From an uncultured Anaerovibrio sp. (GTDB lineage Bacteria > Bacillota > Negativicutes > Selenomonadales > Selenomonadaceae), in assembly GCA_902786545.1 (NCBI GenBank), contig CADACU010000013.1, positions 1 through 40,446 of the forward strand: a stretch of DNA of 40,446 nucleotides, read 5' to 3'. The notes below the pieces were generated by a model. It worked only from the letters and a program-made list of their open reading frames with translations, was not told where the DNA came from and made no database searches. This document shows, piece by piece, positions 1-6,888 of the stretch; position 1 is the stretch's first letter; each line of letters begins with the position of its first letter. The position numbers were made by a program, and so were the translations under genes.

Positions 1-117
1 CAATTAGCGTTTCAACGAGCTGGGAGATATGCTCGCCAGCTGTTGTAGTTTGTTTTCCCCCACCTAAAGAGGTGGGGGACATCTTAAAGCTCGTTATAAA
101 CAGATTATAATATGGGC
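1..117. repeat. Nested inverted repeats at left edge
   Basis: Seen: AACGAGCT (14-21) and AGCTCGTT (88-95) form an 8-bp outer inverted repeat. Inside it are AGCTGG (18-23) with CCAGCT (36-41), and a perfect 9-bp hairpin CCCCCACCT (57-65) with AGGTGGGGG (70-78) and a 4-nt loop. The segment lies just 3' of the menaquinone operon. The strong hairpin has no T-run on the minus strand, so it is not a classical terminator. Inference: hairpins of this kind resemble subterminal palindromes of IS200/IS605-type elements, but no transposase is visible and the window is cut here. It also has TAGCGTTTC (5-13), found in the 84-bp repeats at 4268-4494. Confidence 0.5.
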
Positions 118-128
118 TATTTTATTTC

Positions 129-977
129 TCAACCCTTGGAGGATGCCTGATTATATACATCCTTCAGCAGAGTTTCCTTGCGAAGCTTCAAGCATTCACA
201 ATGCTTATCTGAAGCCGCCACATTGCGGATGGTTTCCAAAATAATCTCACCAATCATTGGTGCATCATCATAGAAAATATCCGCCATATCCTGATGGGAC
301 CATTTCCTTATGCCCTCACCATAATTAACAGTAAAATACAGTCCGGCATAGCAGGCCCCAATTTCCCGGGCCAAATATACCTCCGGACACATACTTTGCC
401 CCACTATATCAGCATGACCATTCAGCATAGCCACCTCGGCGGGACTCTCAAAGTGACGGCCATCCGTAACCGCATAGGTTCCTCTGGTGAAAATACGCCC
501 GTTAAACCGTTTTTTGGTGGCCTCAATAAGAGCCTGACGCAGCTCCGGGCACAAAGCGTCCCGCATCACCAACAGATACCGGCCATCCAGCATAACATCC
601 TTGCGCATGGACAAATCAAGATAATCATCCGGCACCATAAAATCACGAATATCCAACAACTTATTTACAGTGCCGACACCACCCTCGGAAATAATCCGTT
701 TTACGCCAGCCTCCCGAAACACCCAGAATACCTGTCTGGAGGCATCTGCCCTGGTTACTCCGCTGCGCCATCCGTGCATTTTTACAGTAAGAACATGCTT
801 ATCCCCTACGGTAAAATGGCAAAACGCCGGACTTTCCCCATAAGGAGTATCAAAATGAAGGTTTTCACCTACAATCTTTACATCATCAGCCTTTACATTG
901 GCCGGAAAATCGCTGGAAAGGGTACCAGAACCACCTACCACTGCATAATCAGCCTTAGGGATTATCTTTTCTGCCAT
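129..977 (-). CDS. MTAP-family purine nucleoside phosphorylase, probable futalosine phosphorylase
   Basis: A 282-aa enzyme of the PNP/MTAP fold. It has the N-terminal phosphate loop GGSGTLSSDF (residues 15-24), TPYGESP, the MCPEV segment and a C-terminal NYGEG. The start at 977 is chosen because GGAGGT in the 3' end of the upstream mqnC sits 7 nt before it; an upstream in-frame ATG at 1001 lies before that site. Known: adenine-specific MTAP has Asp-Tyr-Asp near residue 220, while 6-oxopurine phosphorylases use Asn. Here the segment reads VNYGE with Asn218 and no second Asp. As last gene of an operon with MqnE and MqnC and no visible MqnB, it probably cleaves futalosine by phosphorolysis. Methylthioinosine or methylthioadenosine phosphorylase are alternatives. 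The family is firm; the substrate is inference. Confidence 0.8.
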   Translation of the reverse strand: MAEKIIPKADYAVVGGSGTLSSDFPANVKADDVKIVGENLHFDTPYGESPAFCHFTVGDKHVLTVKMHGWRSGVTRADASRQVFWVFREAGVKRIISEGGVGTVNKLLDIRDFMVPDDYLDLSMRKDVMLDGRYLLVMRDALCPELRQALIEATKKRFNGRIFTRGTYAVTDGRHFESPAEVAMLNGHADIVGQSMCPEVYLAREIGACYAGLYFTVNYGEGIRKWSHQDMADIFYDDAPMIGEIILETIRNVAASDKHCECLKLRKETLLKDVYNQASSKG

Positions 978-978
978 A

Positions 979-2001
979 TCAGAACCTCCGTAAAATCTCA
1001 TACTCAGTATTGCGCTGAGCTGGCTTCCGGCCAGCGCCCCTTATCATGTCCACCATTTTGTTAATGGACATATCATAAGCTGTACCAGCGGCCCTTACAA
1101 CATTTTCTTCCAGCATAATACTGCCCAAATCATCAGCCCCAAAGCCCAGAGTCAACTGGCCAATGCGTTCTCCCTGCGTTACCCAGGAGCCCTGAATATG
1201 TTTAATATTATCCATATAAAGCCGACTCATGGCCAAATTACGCATATAATCCCAGCCGGACACCTTTTCGCCGCCCAGTTCAGTATTATGTGGCTGAAAT
1301 GTCCAGGAAATGAAAGCCCGGAATCCACCGGTCTTATCCTGCAGCTGGCGGATACGCTCCATATGCTCAACACGCTGTGCCATGGTTTCACCTAAACCAA
1401 TGACCATAGTAGCAGTAGACTCCATCCCGATAGAGTGGGCACACTCCATTACATGGAGCCAATCCTCGGTCATAATTTTTTTCGGACTTACCCGTTTACG
1501 CACCTCGTCCACCAAAATTTCTGCACCGCCACCCGGCAGGCTGTCCAAACCAGCCGCCTGCAGGCGTTTCAGGCACTCCAATACAGTTATGCCCTCCTGA
1601 TAGGCAAAATGCTGGATTTCCGTTGCCGTAAAGGAATGAATGGTAATATCAAAGCGGCTTTTTATGGCCCGCAGCATATTTTCATAATAACCAAGGCCCA
1701 AATCCGGATACAGTCCCCCCTGAATCATCAGCTGGGTACCTCCGGCATCCACCGTTTCCTGTACCTTGGCCAGGATTTCCTCGTTGGTCAGCAAATAGGC
1801 ATCCTTGTGATCCTTGCGACGGAAAAAGGCACAAAACCGGCATTCATTCTTACACACATTGGTATAGTTTATATTTCGGTCCACAATAAAGGTAACGGTA
1901 TCATCAAACCGCTTACGGCGTTCTGCATCCGCTGCCCGGCCCAACTCAATGGGATCACCATTGGTCAGCAGCTCAACGGCTTTCTTTGCTTCCATTCGCA
2001 T
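979..2001 (-). CDS. mqnC: Cyclic dehypoxanthinyl futalosine synthase MqnC (radical SAM)
   Basis: A 340-aa radical SAM enzyme of the MqnC/MqnE/CofG/CofH group. The 4Fe-4S motif is C50-x3-C54-x2-C57 in TNVCKNECRFCAFFR, followed by SLPGGGAEIL and a VIGLGET stretch. Known: MqnC cyclises dehypoxanthine futalosine in the futalosine route to menaquinone. The assignment over MqnE rests on the FFRRKDHKDAY sequence after the cluster motif and on VIGLGET where MqnE proteins have YGHIET. The start ATG abuts the stop of the upstream mqnE copy and has GGAGG 8 nt before it. The stop overlaps the ribosome binding region of the downstream phosphorylase, so the genes are co-transcribed. Length is normal for the family. 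Confidence 0.88.
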   Translation of the reverse strand: MRMEAKKAVELLTNGDPIELGRAADAERRKRFDDTVTFIVDRNINYTNVCKNECRFCAFFRRKDHKDAYLLTNEEILAKVQETVDAGGTQLMIQGGLYPDLGLGYYENMLRAIKSRFDITIHSFTATEIQHFAYQEGITVLECLKRLQAAGLDSLPGGGAEILVDEVRKRVSPKKIMTEDWLHVMECAHSIGMESTATMVIGLGETMAQRVEHMERIRQLQDKTGGFRAFISWTFQPHNTELGGEKVSGWDYMRNLAMSRLYMDNIKHIQGSWVTQGERIGQLTLGFGADDLGSIMLEENVVRAAGTAYDMSINKMVDMIRGAGRKPAQRNTEYEILRRF

Positions 2002-3090
2002 TTATTCCGCCTCCTTTATGGGATGATAAAAGGTATCCCGCTCCACCGGAATCATTCCCGCCTCAGTTATGAGCTTTCTAAGGCGCTCTCTGGTAGTCCC
2101 GGTTCCGGTTTTTGCCCCGGCCTCGTGAATGATTTTTTCCTCACCAATGGTACCGTCCAAATCATCCGCCCCAAAGCCAAGAGCCAACTGCGCCAATGGG
2201 GTTGTCAGCATAATCCAGAAGGCCTTCACATGGTCAATATTATCCAAAATCAATCGGGACAAGGCAATCATCTTCATATCCTCCCAAGAGCCAACCCGCT
2301 TTAAATGACTCAGCTGAGTATTGGCCGGGTGGAATGGAAAGGCAATAAATGCCTGAAAGCCACCGGTTTCATCTTGAATATCCCGCAGGGTAATCAAATG
2401 CTGCAGCCGCTCCTCTATGGTTTCAATGTGGCCATACATGATGGAGCAGTTGGTGCGAATCCCCAGCTCATGGGCTGCCTTAATCGTCTCAATCCACTGA
2501 GCTGTGGTGGCTTTTTTCGGGCATATTTCCTGCCGGACCCGATCGTTTAAAATCTCCGCTCCCCCGCCTGGCAACGAGGACAAACCTGCTTCCTGCAGAA
2601 TTTCCAAAATTGCCTTGACCGGTTTGCCGGTCATCTGACTGAAATGCACTACCTCAACCGGCGTAAAGGCCTTTATATCCACCGTTGGCAGAGCAGCCTT
2701 CACCTGGCGTACCACATTTAGATAATAGTCAAAATCCTTTGTAGGATGTAACGCACTGACAATGTGAATTTCCCCCAGATTTTTCACCTGCTTGGCCTCG
2801 GCCAACACCCTGGCCACATCCTCAGTTTCCATCACATAGCCTCGTTTGTCCCCTTCCTCACACTGAAAGGCACACAAAGGACAGCCAGAGGTGCAGATAT
2901 TTGTCAGGTTGATATGTCGGTTTACATTGTAGTAAACATTTTTACCACTTTTCTTTTCCTTCATCTTCCTGGCACAGGCGGCTAAAAAAAGCAGGTCGTT
3001 ATCTTCATACAGGGCCAGGGCATCCGAAAGGGTCAACCGTTCGCCAGCCTCCGCTTTGGCTCTGGCCTGTTTTATTTCTTCCTCAGTCAT
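2002..3090 (-). CDS. mqnE: Aminodeoxyfutalosine synthase MqnE, copy 1 (radical SAM)
   Basis: A 362-aa radical SAM protein with C66-x3-C70-x2-C73 (NICTSGCPLCAF), then IKAFTPVEVVHF, SLPGGGAEIL and the MqnE signature IMYGHIET. Known: MqnE joins 3-(1-carboxyvinyloxy)benzoate to SAM to make aminodeoxyfutalosine. This copy keeps the usual Leu-Pro before GGGAEI and a canonical NRHINLTN stretch before the cluster. AAGGAGA precedes the ATG by 6 nt. It lies 11 bp after a second MqnE-like gene and abuts mqnC. Which of the two copies is the main MqnE cannot be told from sequence. This copy has the more standard core; the other has the more standard post-cluster segment. Confidence 0.82.
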   Translation of the reverse strand: MTEEEIKQARAKAEAGERLTLSDALALYEDNDLLFLAACARKMKEKKSGKNVYYNVNRHINLTNICTSGCPLCAFQCEEGDKRGYVMETEDVARVLAEAKQVKNLGEIHIVSALHPTKDFDYYLNVVRQVKAALPTVDIKAFTPVEVVHFSQMTGKPVKAILEILQEAGLSSLPGGGAEILNDRVRQEICPKKATTAQWIETIKAAHELGIRTNCSIMYGHIETIEERLQHLITLRDIQDETGGFQAFIAFPFHPANTQLSHLKRVGSWEDMKMIALSRLILDNIDHVKAFWIMLTTPLAQLALGFGADDLDGTIGEEKIIHEAGAKTGTGTTRERLRKLITEAGMIPVERDTFYHPIKEAE

Positions 3091-3101
3091 TGGTATTCTC
3101 C

Positions 3102-4196
3102 TTAATCAAATCGACGCAAAATATTAAAATTGCAGTCACAGGCCGCCGGAATACGGCCAGCATCACGAATAAGCTTAATTATACGGTCCTCGCTAAGAGC
3201 CTGTGGGCTGGTGGCACCGGCATCATGCAGAATAACTTCCTTGTGAACTGTACCATCGATATCGTTAGCTCCGAATCCTAAGGCAACCTGGGCCACCGGT
3301 ACTGTCAGCATTACCCAATATGCCTTGATATTGTCAATGTTATCCAGCATCAGACGGGAAATTGCCATGGTCCTAAAATCATCCCACATGGTAGTCTGCT
3401 TTATACTCTGCCCCAGCTCCGTGTTCTTGGGCAAAAACGGGAAACAAATAAATGTCTGGAGGCCGCCGGTTTCATCCTGTAAATCACGAAGCTTAATTAA
3501 ATGATCCACCCGTTCCTCCAGGGTTTCAATATGGCCATAAAGCATGCTGGCATTGGACTTTATCCCCAGCCTATGAGCTGTTCGGGCCACCTCAAGCCAT
3601 TCATCCGCAGTAGCCTTCTTTGGACACAGCTCCCTCCGGACCCGGTCAGACAAAATCTCCGCCCCGCCGCCGGCAATGGCCTGGAGTCCGGCTGCCTTTA
3701 ATTTTTTCAGCACAGCTTCAATGCTAAGGCCAGAAATCTTTGAGAAATGGGTAATCTCTACTCCAGTAAATCCCTTCAGATACAGCTCCGGGAATTCATC
3801 ATGCAAGGCCTGCAGCCGCTCCAGATAGTCATCAAAGGACCAATCCGGATGCAGACCACTGACTACATGCAGTCCGGCCAGATTGGGATCCTTTTTGGCG
3901 TCCCGAACCACATCAAGGGCCTGCTCTACACTGAAAGCATAAGCCCCCTTACTGTCCTTATCCTTGCCAAAGGCACAGAACTTGCAATGGGAAGTGCAGA
4001 TATTCGTCAAATTCACATGACAATTTACATTGTAATAAACGATATCACCGCATTTCCTTTTCCGGACCATATCAGCCATATTGCCCAGCCAAGCAATATC
4101 GTGACAGTTAAACAGCCGGATACCATCCTCCCGGGACAGTCTTTCTCCCTGTATTATTTTTTGCTCAATATCAGCATATTCATTGGATGCGTACAA
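3102..4196 (-). CDS. MqnE-like radical SAM protein, copy 2
   Basis: A 364-aa paralogue of the next gene downstream, with C67-x3-C71-x2-C74 (NICTSHCKFCAF), GFTGVEITHF and the MqnE signature MLYGHIET. Two differences from copy 1 are visible: the segment before GGGAEIL reads Ala-Ile-Ala rather than Leu-Pro, and Arg of NRHINLTN is Cys59 here. Both copies are full length and keep the cluster ligands, so neither looks decayed. The start is TTG at 4196 with GAGGGA 8 nt upstream; no better ATG exists. It is first in the operon, after the promoter and repeat region at 4265-4494. It may be a second aminodeoxyfutalosine synthase, or a variant with a changed partner or substrate. Confidence 0.75.
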   Translation of the reverse strand: MYASNEYADIEQKIIQGERLSREDGIRLFNCHDIAWLGNMADMVRKRKCGDIVYYNVNCHVNLTNICTSHCKFCAFGKDKDSKGAYAFSVEQALDVVRDAKKDPNLAGLHVVSGLHPDWSFDDYLERLQALHDEFPELYLKGFTGVEITHFSKISGLSIEAVLKKLKAAGLQAIAGGGAEILSDRVRRELCPKKATADEWLEVARTAHRLGIKSNASMLYGHIETLEERVDHLIKLRDLQDETGGLQTFICFPFLPKNTELGQSIKQTTMWDDFRTMAISRLMLDNIDNIKAYWVMLTVPVAQVALGFGANDIDGTVHKEVILHDAGATSPQALSEDRIIKLIRDAGRIPAACDCNFNILRRFD

Positions 4197-4264
4197 AACA
4201 ATAATCCCTCGGTTTCTCTATATGATATAAAATTGTATGATATATTTTTTCGCATACGGAATAT

Positions 4265-4310
4265 ATTATAACGCAGTTGTTCAAATTTTCCTATATTTAT
4301 ATAGGAAAAT
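4265..4310 (-). promoter_or_regulatory. Promoter region of the mqn operon
   Basis: On the minus strand a perfect TATAAT (4265-4270) lies about 70 nt before the TTG start at 4196. No good -35 hexamer is seen at 16-18 nt. In that place lies TTGAACAACTGCG (4272-4284), preceded by GGAAAAT, part of the tandem repeat. The same block, TGAACAACTGCG next to TATAAT, occurs before ftsK (26242-26260). The shared layout suggests an activator-dependent promoter or an operator overlapping the -35 region. Confidence 0.55.
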
Positions 4311-4494
4311 ATACATCATAGCGTTTCGTCGAAGTATAAAAGTAACTCGACATAACGCAGTTGTTCAAATTTTCCTATATTTATATAGGAAAATATACAT
4401 CATAGCGTTTCGTCGAAGTATAAAGGTAACTCGACATAACGCAGTTGTTCAAATTTTGTCGACAGACAAAATACACTTATCAGCGTTTCGTTTC
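4268..4494. repeat. 84-bp structured tandem repeat, 2.7 copies
   Basis: Units at 4268-4351 and 4352-4435 differ at one base (A4341 versus G4425). A partial third runs from 4436 to about 4494. Each full unit has a 12-bp perfect hairpin (4285-4296 with 4299-4310) and a second inverted repeat, GTCGA with TCGAC (4328-4332, 4347-4351), flanked by GCGTT and AACGC. In the third unit the first hairpin has a different sequence yet still pairs perfectly: ATTTTGTC with GACAAAAT, loop GACA (4453-4472). A diverged full copy lies at about 26243-26335 before ftsK. The period equals about eight helical turns, so sites would face the same side of the DNA. Function unknown. Confidence 0.9.
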
Positions 4495-4520
4495 CCTCCC
4501 CACTTTATTCGGGCTTAGCC

Positions 4521-4539
4521 TTGACCAATAGCGTATAAT
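4521..4539 (+). promoter_or_regulatory. Possible lgt promoter
   Basis: A perfect TATAAT at 4534-4539 lies 31 nt before the lgt start. TTGACC (4521-4526) is present but only 7 nt upstream, too close for a normal -35. The block TTGACCAATAGCG-TATAAT resembles the TTGAACAACTGCG-(T)TATAAT block of the mqn promoter with one base fewer. Confidence 0.4.
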
Positions 4540-4570
4540 ATATATGTGAGTTAAAATTCGGGAGGATAAT

Positions 4571-5350
4571 ATGCACCAATTTCTTTTCTACATAGGAGAT
4601 TTTCCAATACGGGCCTACGGTCTGGTGTTGAGTATCAGCATCATTTTAGCCACCGGTGTGGGCTACTATCTGGCCAAACAGGACGGCCGCTATCACGGTC
4701 ATGTGGTGGATTTAGGAATTTATTGTGGCCTTAGTGGACTTTTAGGCGCCAGGCTGTGGGATGTGTTTTTCTTTGACTGGGGCTATTACAAAGACCACCT
4801 TACCGAGATACTAAATGTCTGGCAGGGGGGAATGGCTATTCAGGGTGGCGTGATTTTAGGCGTTATTGTAGGCGTATTGTATTGCCGTCATCATAAAATT
4901 GACATTTTGGCCATGATGGATATTGCGGCCCCGGCTATTGTTTTTGGACAGGGATTGGGCCGCTGTGCCAATTTATTAAACGGTGATGCCTTTGGAGCAC
5001 CTACCGGCGGCAGCTTTGGCATATTATATCCATCCTCAACTCTGGCCTATCATACCTATGGCAGTCAACCGCTTTGGCCAGCCGAAATCTGGGAAGGCCA
5101 ACTGGATTTTGTCATTTTTGCCCTATTGCTGCTTTTTCGGGCTTTTCCTCACATAAAAGGTCAGGCCTTTGCCCTGTATGTCATGCTGTATTCTCTGGTC
5201 AGATTTTTTTTGGAATACCTGCGGGGGGATTATACCGGGCTGATTATGGGCGTATTTAAATCGGCCCAAATGACCAGTGTTATTGGCTTTATTGCAGCTC
5301 TTATCTGTTTTGTTGGATTGTACTTTTACAAAGGCAACAAAAGCACATAA
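4571..5350 (+). CDS. lgt: Prolipoprotein diacylglyceryl transferase Lgt
   Basis: A 259-aa polytopic inner-membrane enzyme that moves diacylglycerol from phosphatidylglycerol to the lipobox Cys of prolipoproteins. The Lgt signature is visible as GRCANLLNGDAFGAPT (about residues 137-152). GARLWDVFF, a QGGVILG stretch and about seven hydrophobic segments also fit. Length is typical. GGGAGGA sits 6 nt before the ATG. It is divergent from the mqn operon across the repeat region. Likely substrates in this window are the cyclophilin at 33403 and the OppA-like protein at 29284, both with a lipobox. Confidence 0.95.
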   Translation: MHQFLFYIGDFPIRAYGLVLSISIILATGVGYYLAKQDGRYHGHVVDLGIYCGLSGLLGARLWDVFFFDWGYYKDHLTEILNVWQGGMAIQGGVILGVIVGVLYCRHHKIDILAMMDIAAPAIVFGQGLGRCANLLNGDAFGAPTGGSFGILYPSSTLAYHTYGSQPLWPAEIWEGQLDFVIFALLLLFRAFPHIKGQAFALYVMLYSLVRFFLEYLRGDYTGLIMGVFKSAQMTSVIGFIAALICFVGLYFYKGNKST

Positions 5351-5374
5351 TACCTTTACAAAAGTTATAAATAC

Positions 5375-5403
5375 TTTACTCATAAAACTACTTATTGTAT
5401 AAT
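5375..5403 (+). promoter_or_regulatory. Sigma-70-type promoter for the SpeD-like gene
   Basis: TTTACT (5375-5380), a 17-nt spacer and TATAAT (5398-5403), 35 nt before the TTG start at 5439. It suggests the gene can be expressed apart from lgt. Confidence 0.55.
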
Positions 5404-5438
5404 TATGAGGAAATGATAGCTTTGAAAGGGGTATTTAC

Positions 5439-5903
5439 TTGAGTATAATTGCACGACACATTACTGTTGATATGTATAAATGCAAAACGACCTGCTTTGA
5501 TGATATGCATGCGTTGCAAAATACCATAAAGACCATGCTGCAGGAAAGCGATTTGGAAATTCTTTCCTCCAGCAGCCAAATGATGACTGATGAGCACATT
5601 GCTATTGTATTGCTGTTCAACGAAGGTCATATTACGGTTCACGCGTTCCCAGATTTACAGTATGTTTCCGCCGATGCCTTTTTATGCGAAGAAGACGCAG
5701 CACCGGAGCAAGTTTTCAGCTCCATAAAAAAGCTCTTTAAACCGGAAAAAACCAAAACAACCATTTTAAAACGGGGAGATTTTGGCACCAACACGGATAT
5801 GAAACCAAAGACAAAAACCAAGGTTGCCCCTCTGCGCCGGATTCACAATACCGGCAGCAAGGTAATCAATATGCTGAAAAACAAAGACGACAACAAAAAC
5901 TGA
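5439..5903 (+). CDS. S-adenosylmethionine decarboxylase-like protein lacking the pyruvoyl Ser
   Basis: A 154-aa homologue of the bacterial AdoMet decarboxylase SpeD/SpeH. Residues 4-110 align with the roughly 130-aa Thermotoga-type enzyme: ARHITVDMY at the N-terminus, then NEGHITVHAFPD and DAFLCEED. Known: such enzymes self-cleave at a Glu-Ser bond and the Ser becomes the pyruvoyl cofactor (Ser63 in T. maritima, with His68, Cys83 and Ser55 also in the active site). Here His68 and Cys83 are kept at identical positions, but residue 63 is Gly (codon GGT, 5625-5627) and 55 is Ala. It cannot form the pyruvoyl group by the known route. A Lys-rich tail of about 40 residues follows the domain. The start is TTG with GAAAGGGG 7 nt upstream. 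It may be an inactive regulatory paralogue. A terminator follows. Confidence 0.8.
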   Translation: MSIIARHITVDMYKCKTTCFDDMHALQNTIKTMLQESDLEILSSSSQMMTDEHIAIVLLFNEGHITVHAFPDLQYVSADAFLCEEDAAPEQVFSSIKKLFKPEKTKTTILKRGDFGTNTDMKPKTKTKVAPLRRIHNTGSKVINMLKNKDDNKN

Positions 5904-5909
5904 TAAAAG

Positions 5910-5933
5910 CCGTCCCTAGGGACGGTTTTTTTT
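5910..5933 (+). terminator. Rho-independent terminator
   Basis: A perfect palindrome CCGTCCCTAGGGACGG (5910-5925) followed by eight T, directly after the SpeD-like stop codon. Confidence 0.92.
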
Positions 5934-6022
5934 ATGTATACATTACACATTCCACCAAAGTATCAACAAATCCGTTTTTATATGTATAATATTACCTATA
6001 TCAGATAATTCAGGAGTATACT

Positions 6023-6865
6023 ATGAACAAACCTCGCCTTGGACATATCAATTTTTTAAATGTACTGCCGTTAACTTACAGTCTGCTACACTGCGGCTTT
6101 GATGAGGGCATTGACATAAAAAAGGGTGTCCCATCTGTTATGAACAACGATCTTATAAACAACCGGCTGGATGCCAGTGAAATCTCTTCCATTGTTTACG
6201 CCAAAAATTCTGACAACCTGTTAATATTGCCCGATATGTGTGTCCGGGCTGACGGGCCGGTACGGAGTATTATTCTGGTTTCCCGCAAACCCATCTACGA
6301 AATCAATGAAGACAAGATAATCCTTACAGCGCAATCAGCTACTTCCCACACCTTCGCCCGGATTATCCTCCATAAAGCCTATGATGCCAATCCAAAATAT
6401 TATACCCGGCACATTTGTCCTGAGAATCCGGTACCGGAAGATGCTACCGCCGCTCTGTTCATCGGTGATGATGCCCTAAATTTGTATTATCACCAGGACA
6501 AGGAAAAGTTCTATTATTATGATATGGGCATGGAGTGGAAAAAACTCACCGGAAGGTGTATGGTTTACGCTGTATGGGCCGTCCATAAGGACTTTGCCAC
6601 CAATTATCCTGATCAGCTTCAGCTATTGTATGAACGACTGTATAAGGGACTTCGTCATGGTTATGCCCGCAAGCAGGAGGCCATTAACTCGATTCTTGAC
6701 ACAAAACCATTCACCTATTCCCAGCTCAGTGAGTATCTGGAAGTCATAAAATGGAATCTGACCGAAGAATATTTGGACAATCTGATGGTGTTCTACAAAT
6801 ATGCTTATGAAATGAAGCTTATTCCCCGTATTCCCAAGCTAAAATTAGCTCAAATAAAAATTTAA
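6023..6865 (+). CDS. mqnA: Chorismate dehydratase MqnA
   Basis: A 280-aa periplasmic-binding-fold enzyme of the MqnA/MqnD family that turns chorismate into 3-[(1-carboxyvinyl)oxy]benzoate, the first step of the futalosine pathway. The N-terminus LGHINFLNVLPLTYSL matches MqnA (family form like YLNALPL) and not MqnD, which has a PNDTF-type start. DGPVRSIILVSRKP fits the MqnA substrate-binding region. No signal peptide, so cytosolic. CAGGAG lies 6 nt before the ATG; TATAAT is present at about 5983-5988. It stands alone, about 1.8 kb from the mqnE-mqnC operon and on the opposite strand. It converges with the P-type ATPase gene across a shared terminator. Confidence 0.88.
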   Translation: MNKPRLGHINFLNVLPLTYSLLHCGFDEGIDIKKGVPSVMNNDLINNRLDASEISSIVYAKNSDNLLILPDMCVRADGPVRSIILVSRKPIYEINEDKIILTAQSATSHTFARIILHKAYDANPKYYTRHICPENPVPEDATAALFIGDDALNLYYHQDKEKFYYYDMGMEWKKLTGRCMVYAVWAVHKDFATNYPDQLQLLYERLYKGLRHGYARKQEAINSILDTKPFTYSQLSEYLEVIKWNLTEEYLDNLMVFYKYAYEMKLIPRIPKLKLAQIKI

Positions 6866-6888
6866 GGCTGCCCTCAGGCAGCCTTTTT
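6864..6888. terminator. Convergent terminator overlapping the ATPase stop
   Basis: Stem GGCTGCC (6866-6872) with GGCAGCC (6877-6883), extended by A-T pairs, then TTTTT on the plus strand. It ends mqnA. The loop contains the stop codon of the ATPase gene, whose last codons form one arm. Confidence 0.88.

Noticed and set aside
294-2304. Plus-strand ORFs over the mqn operon
   Set aside because: They overlap well-supported radical SAM and phosphorylase genes on the other strand and have no family features.
4272-4284. LexA/SOS box in TTGAACAACTGCG
   Set aside because: The Gram-positive box needs GAAC-N4-GTTC; the second half-site is absent here.
4268-4494. CRISPR-like array
   Set aside because: Repeats abut directly with no unique spacers of constant length, and no cas genes are present.
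4237-4518. 93-aa plus-strand ORF with a 28-aa tandem repeat
   Set aside because: The repeat peptide arises because 84 bp is a multiple of three. There is no ribosome site, and the DNA signal is the hairpins, not codons.
6023-6865. MqnD instead of MqnA
   Set aside because: The N-terminus has the LGHINFLNVLPL pattern of MqnA and lacks the PNDTF-type start of MqnD.
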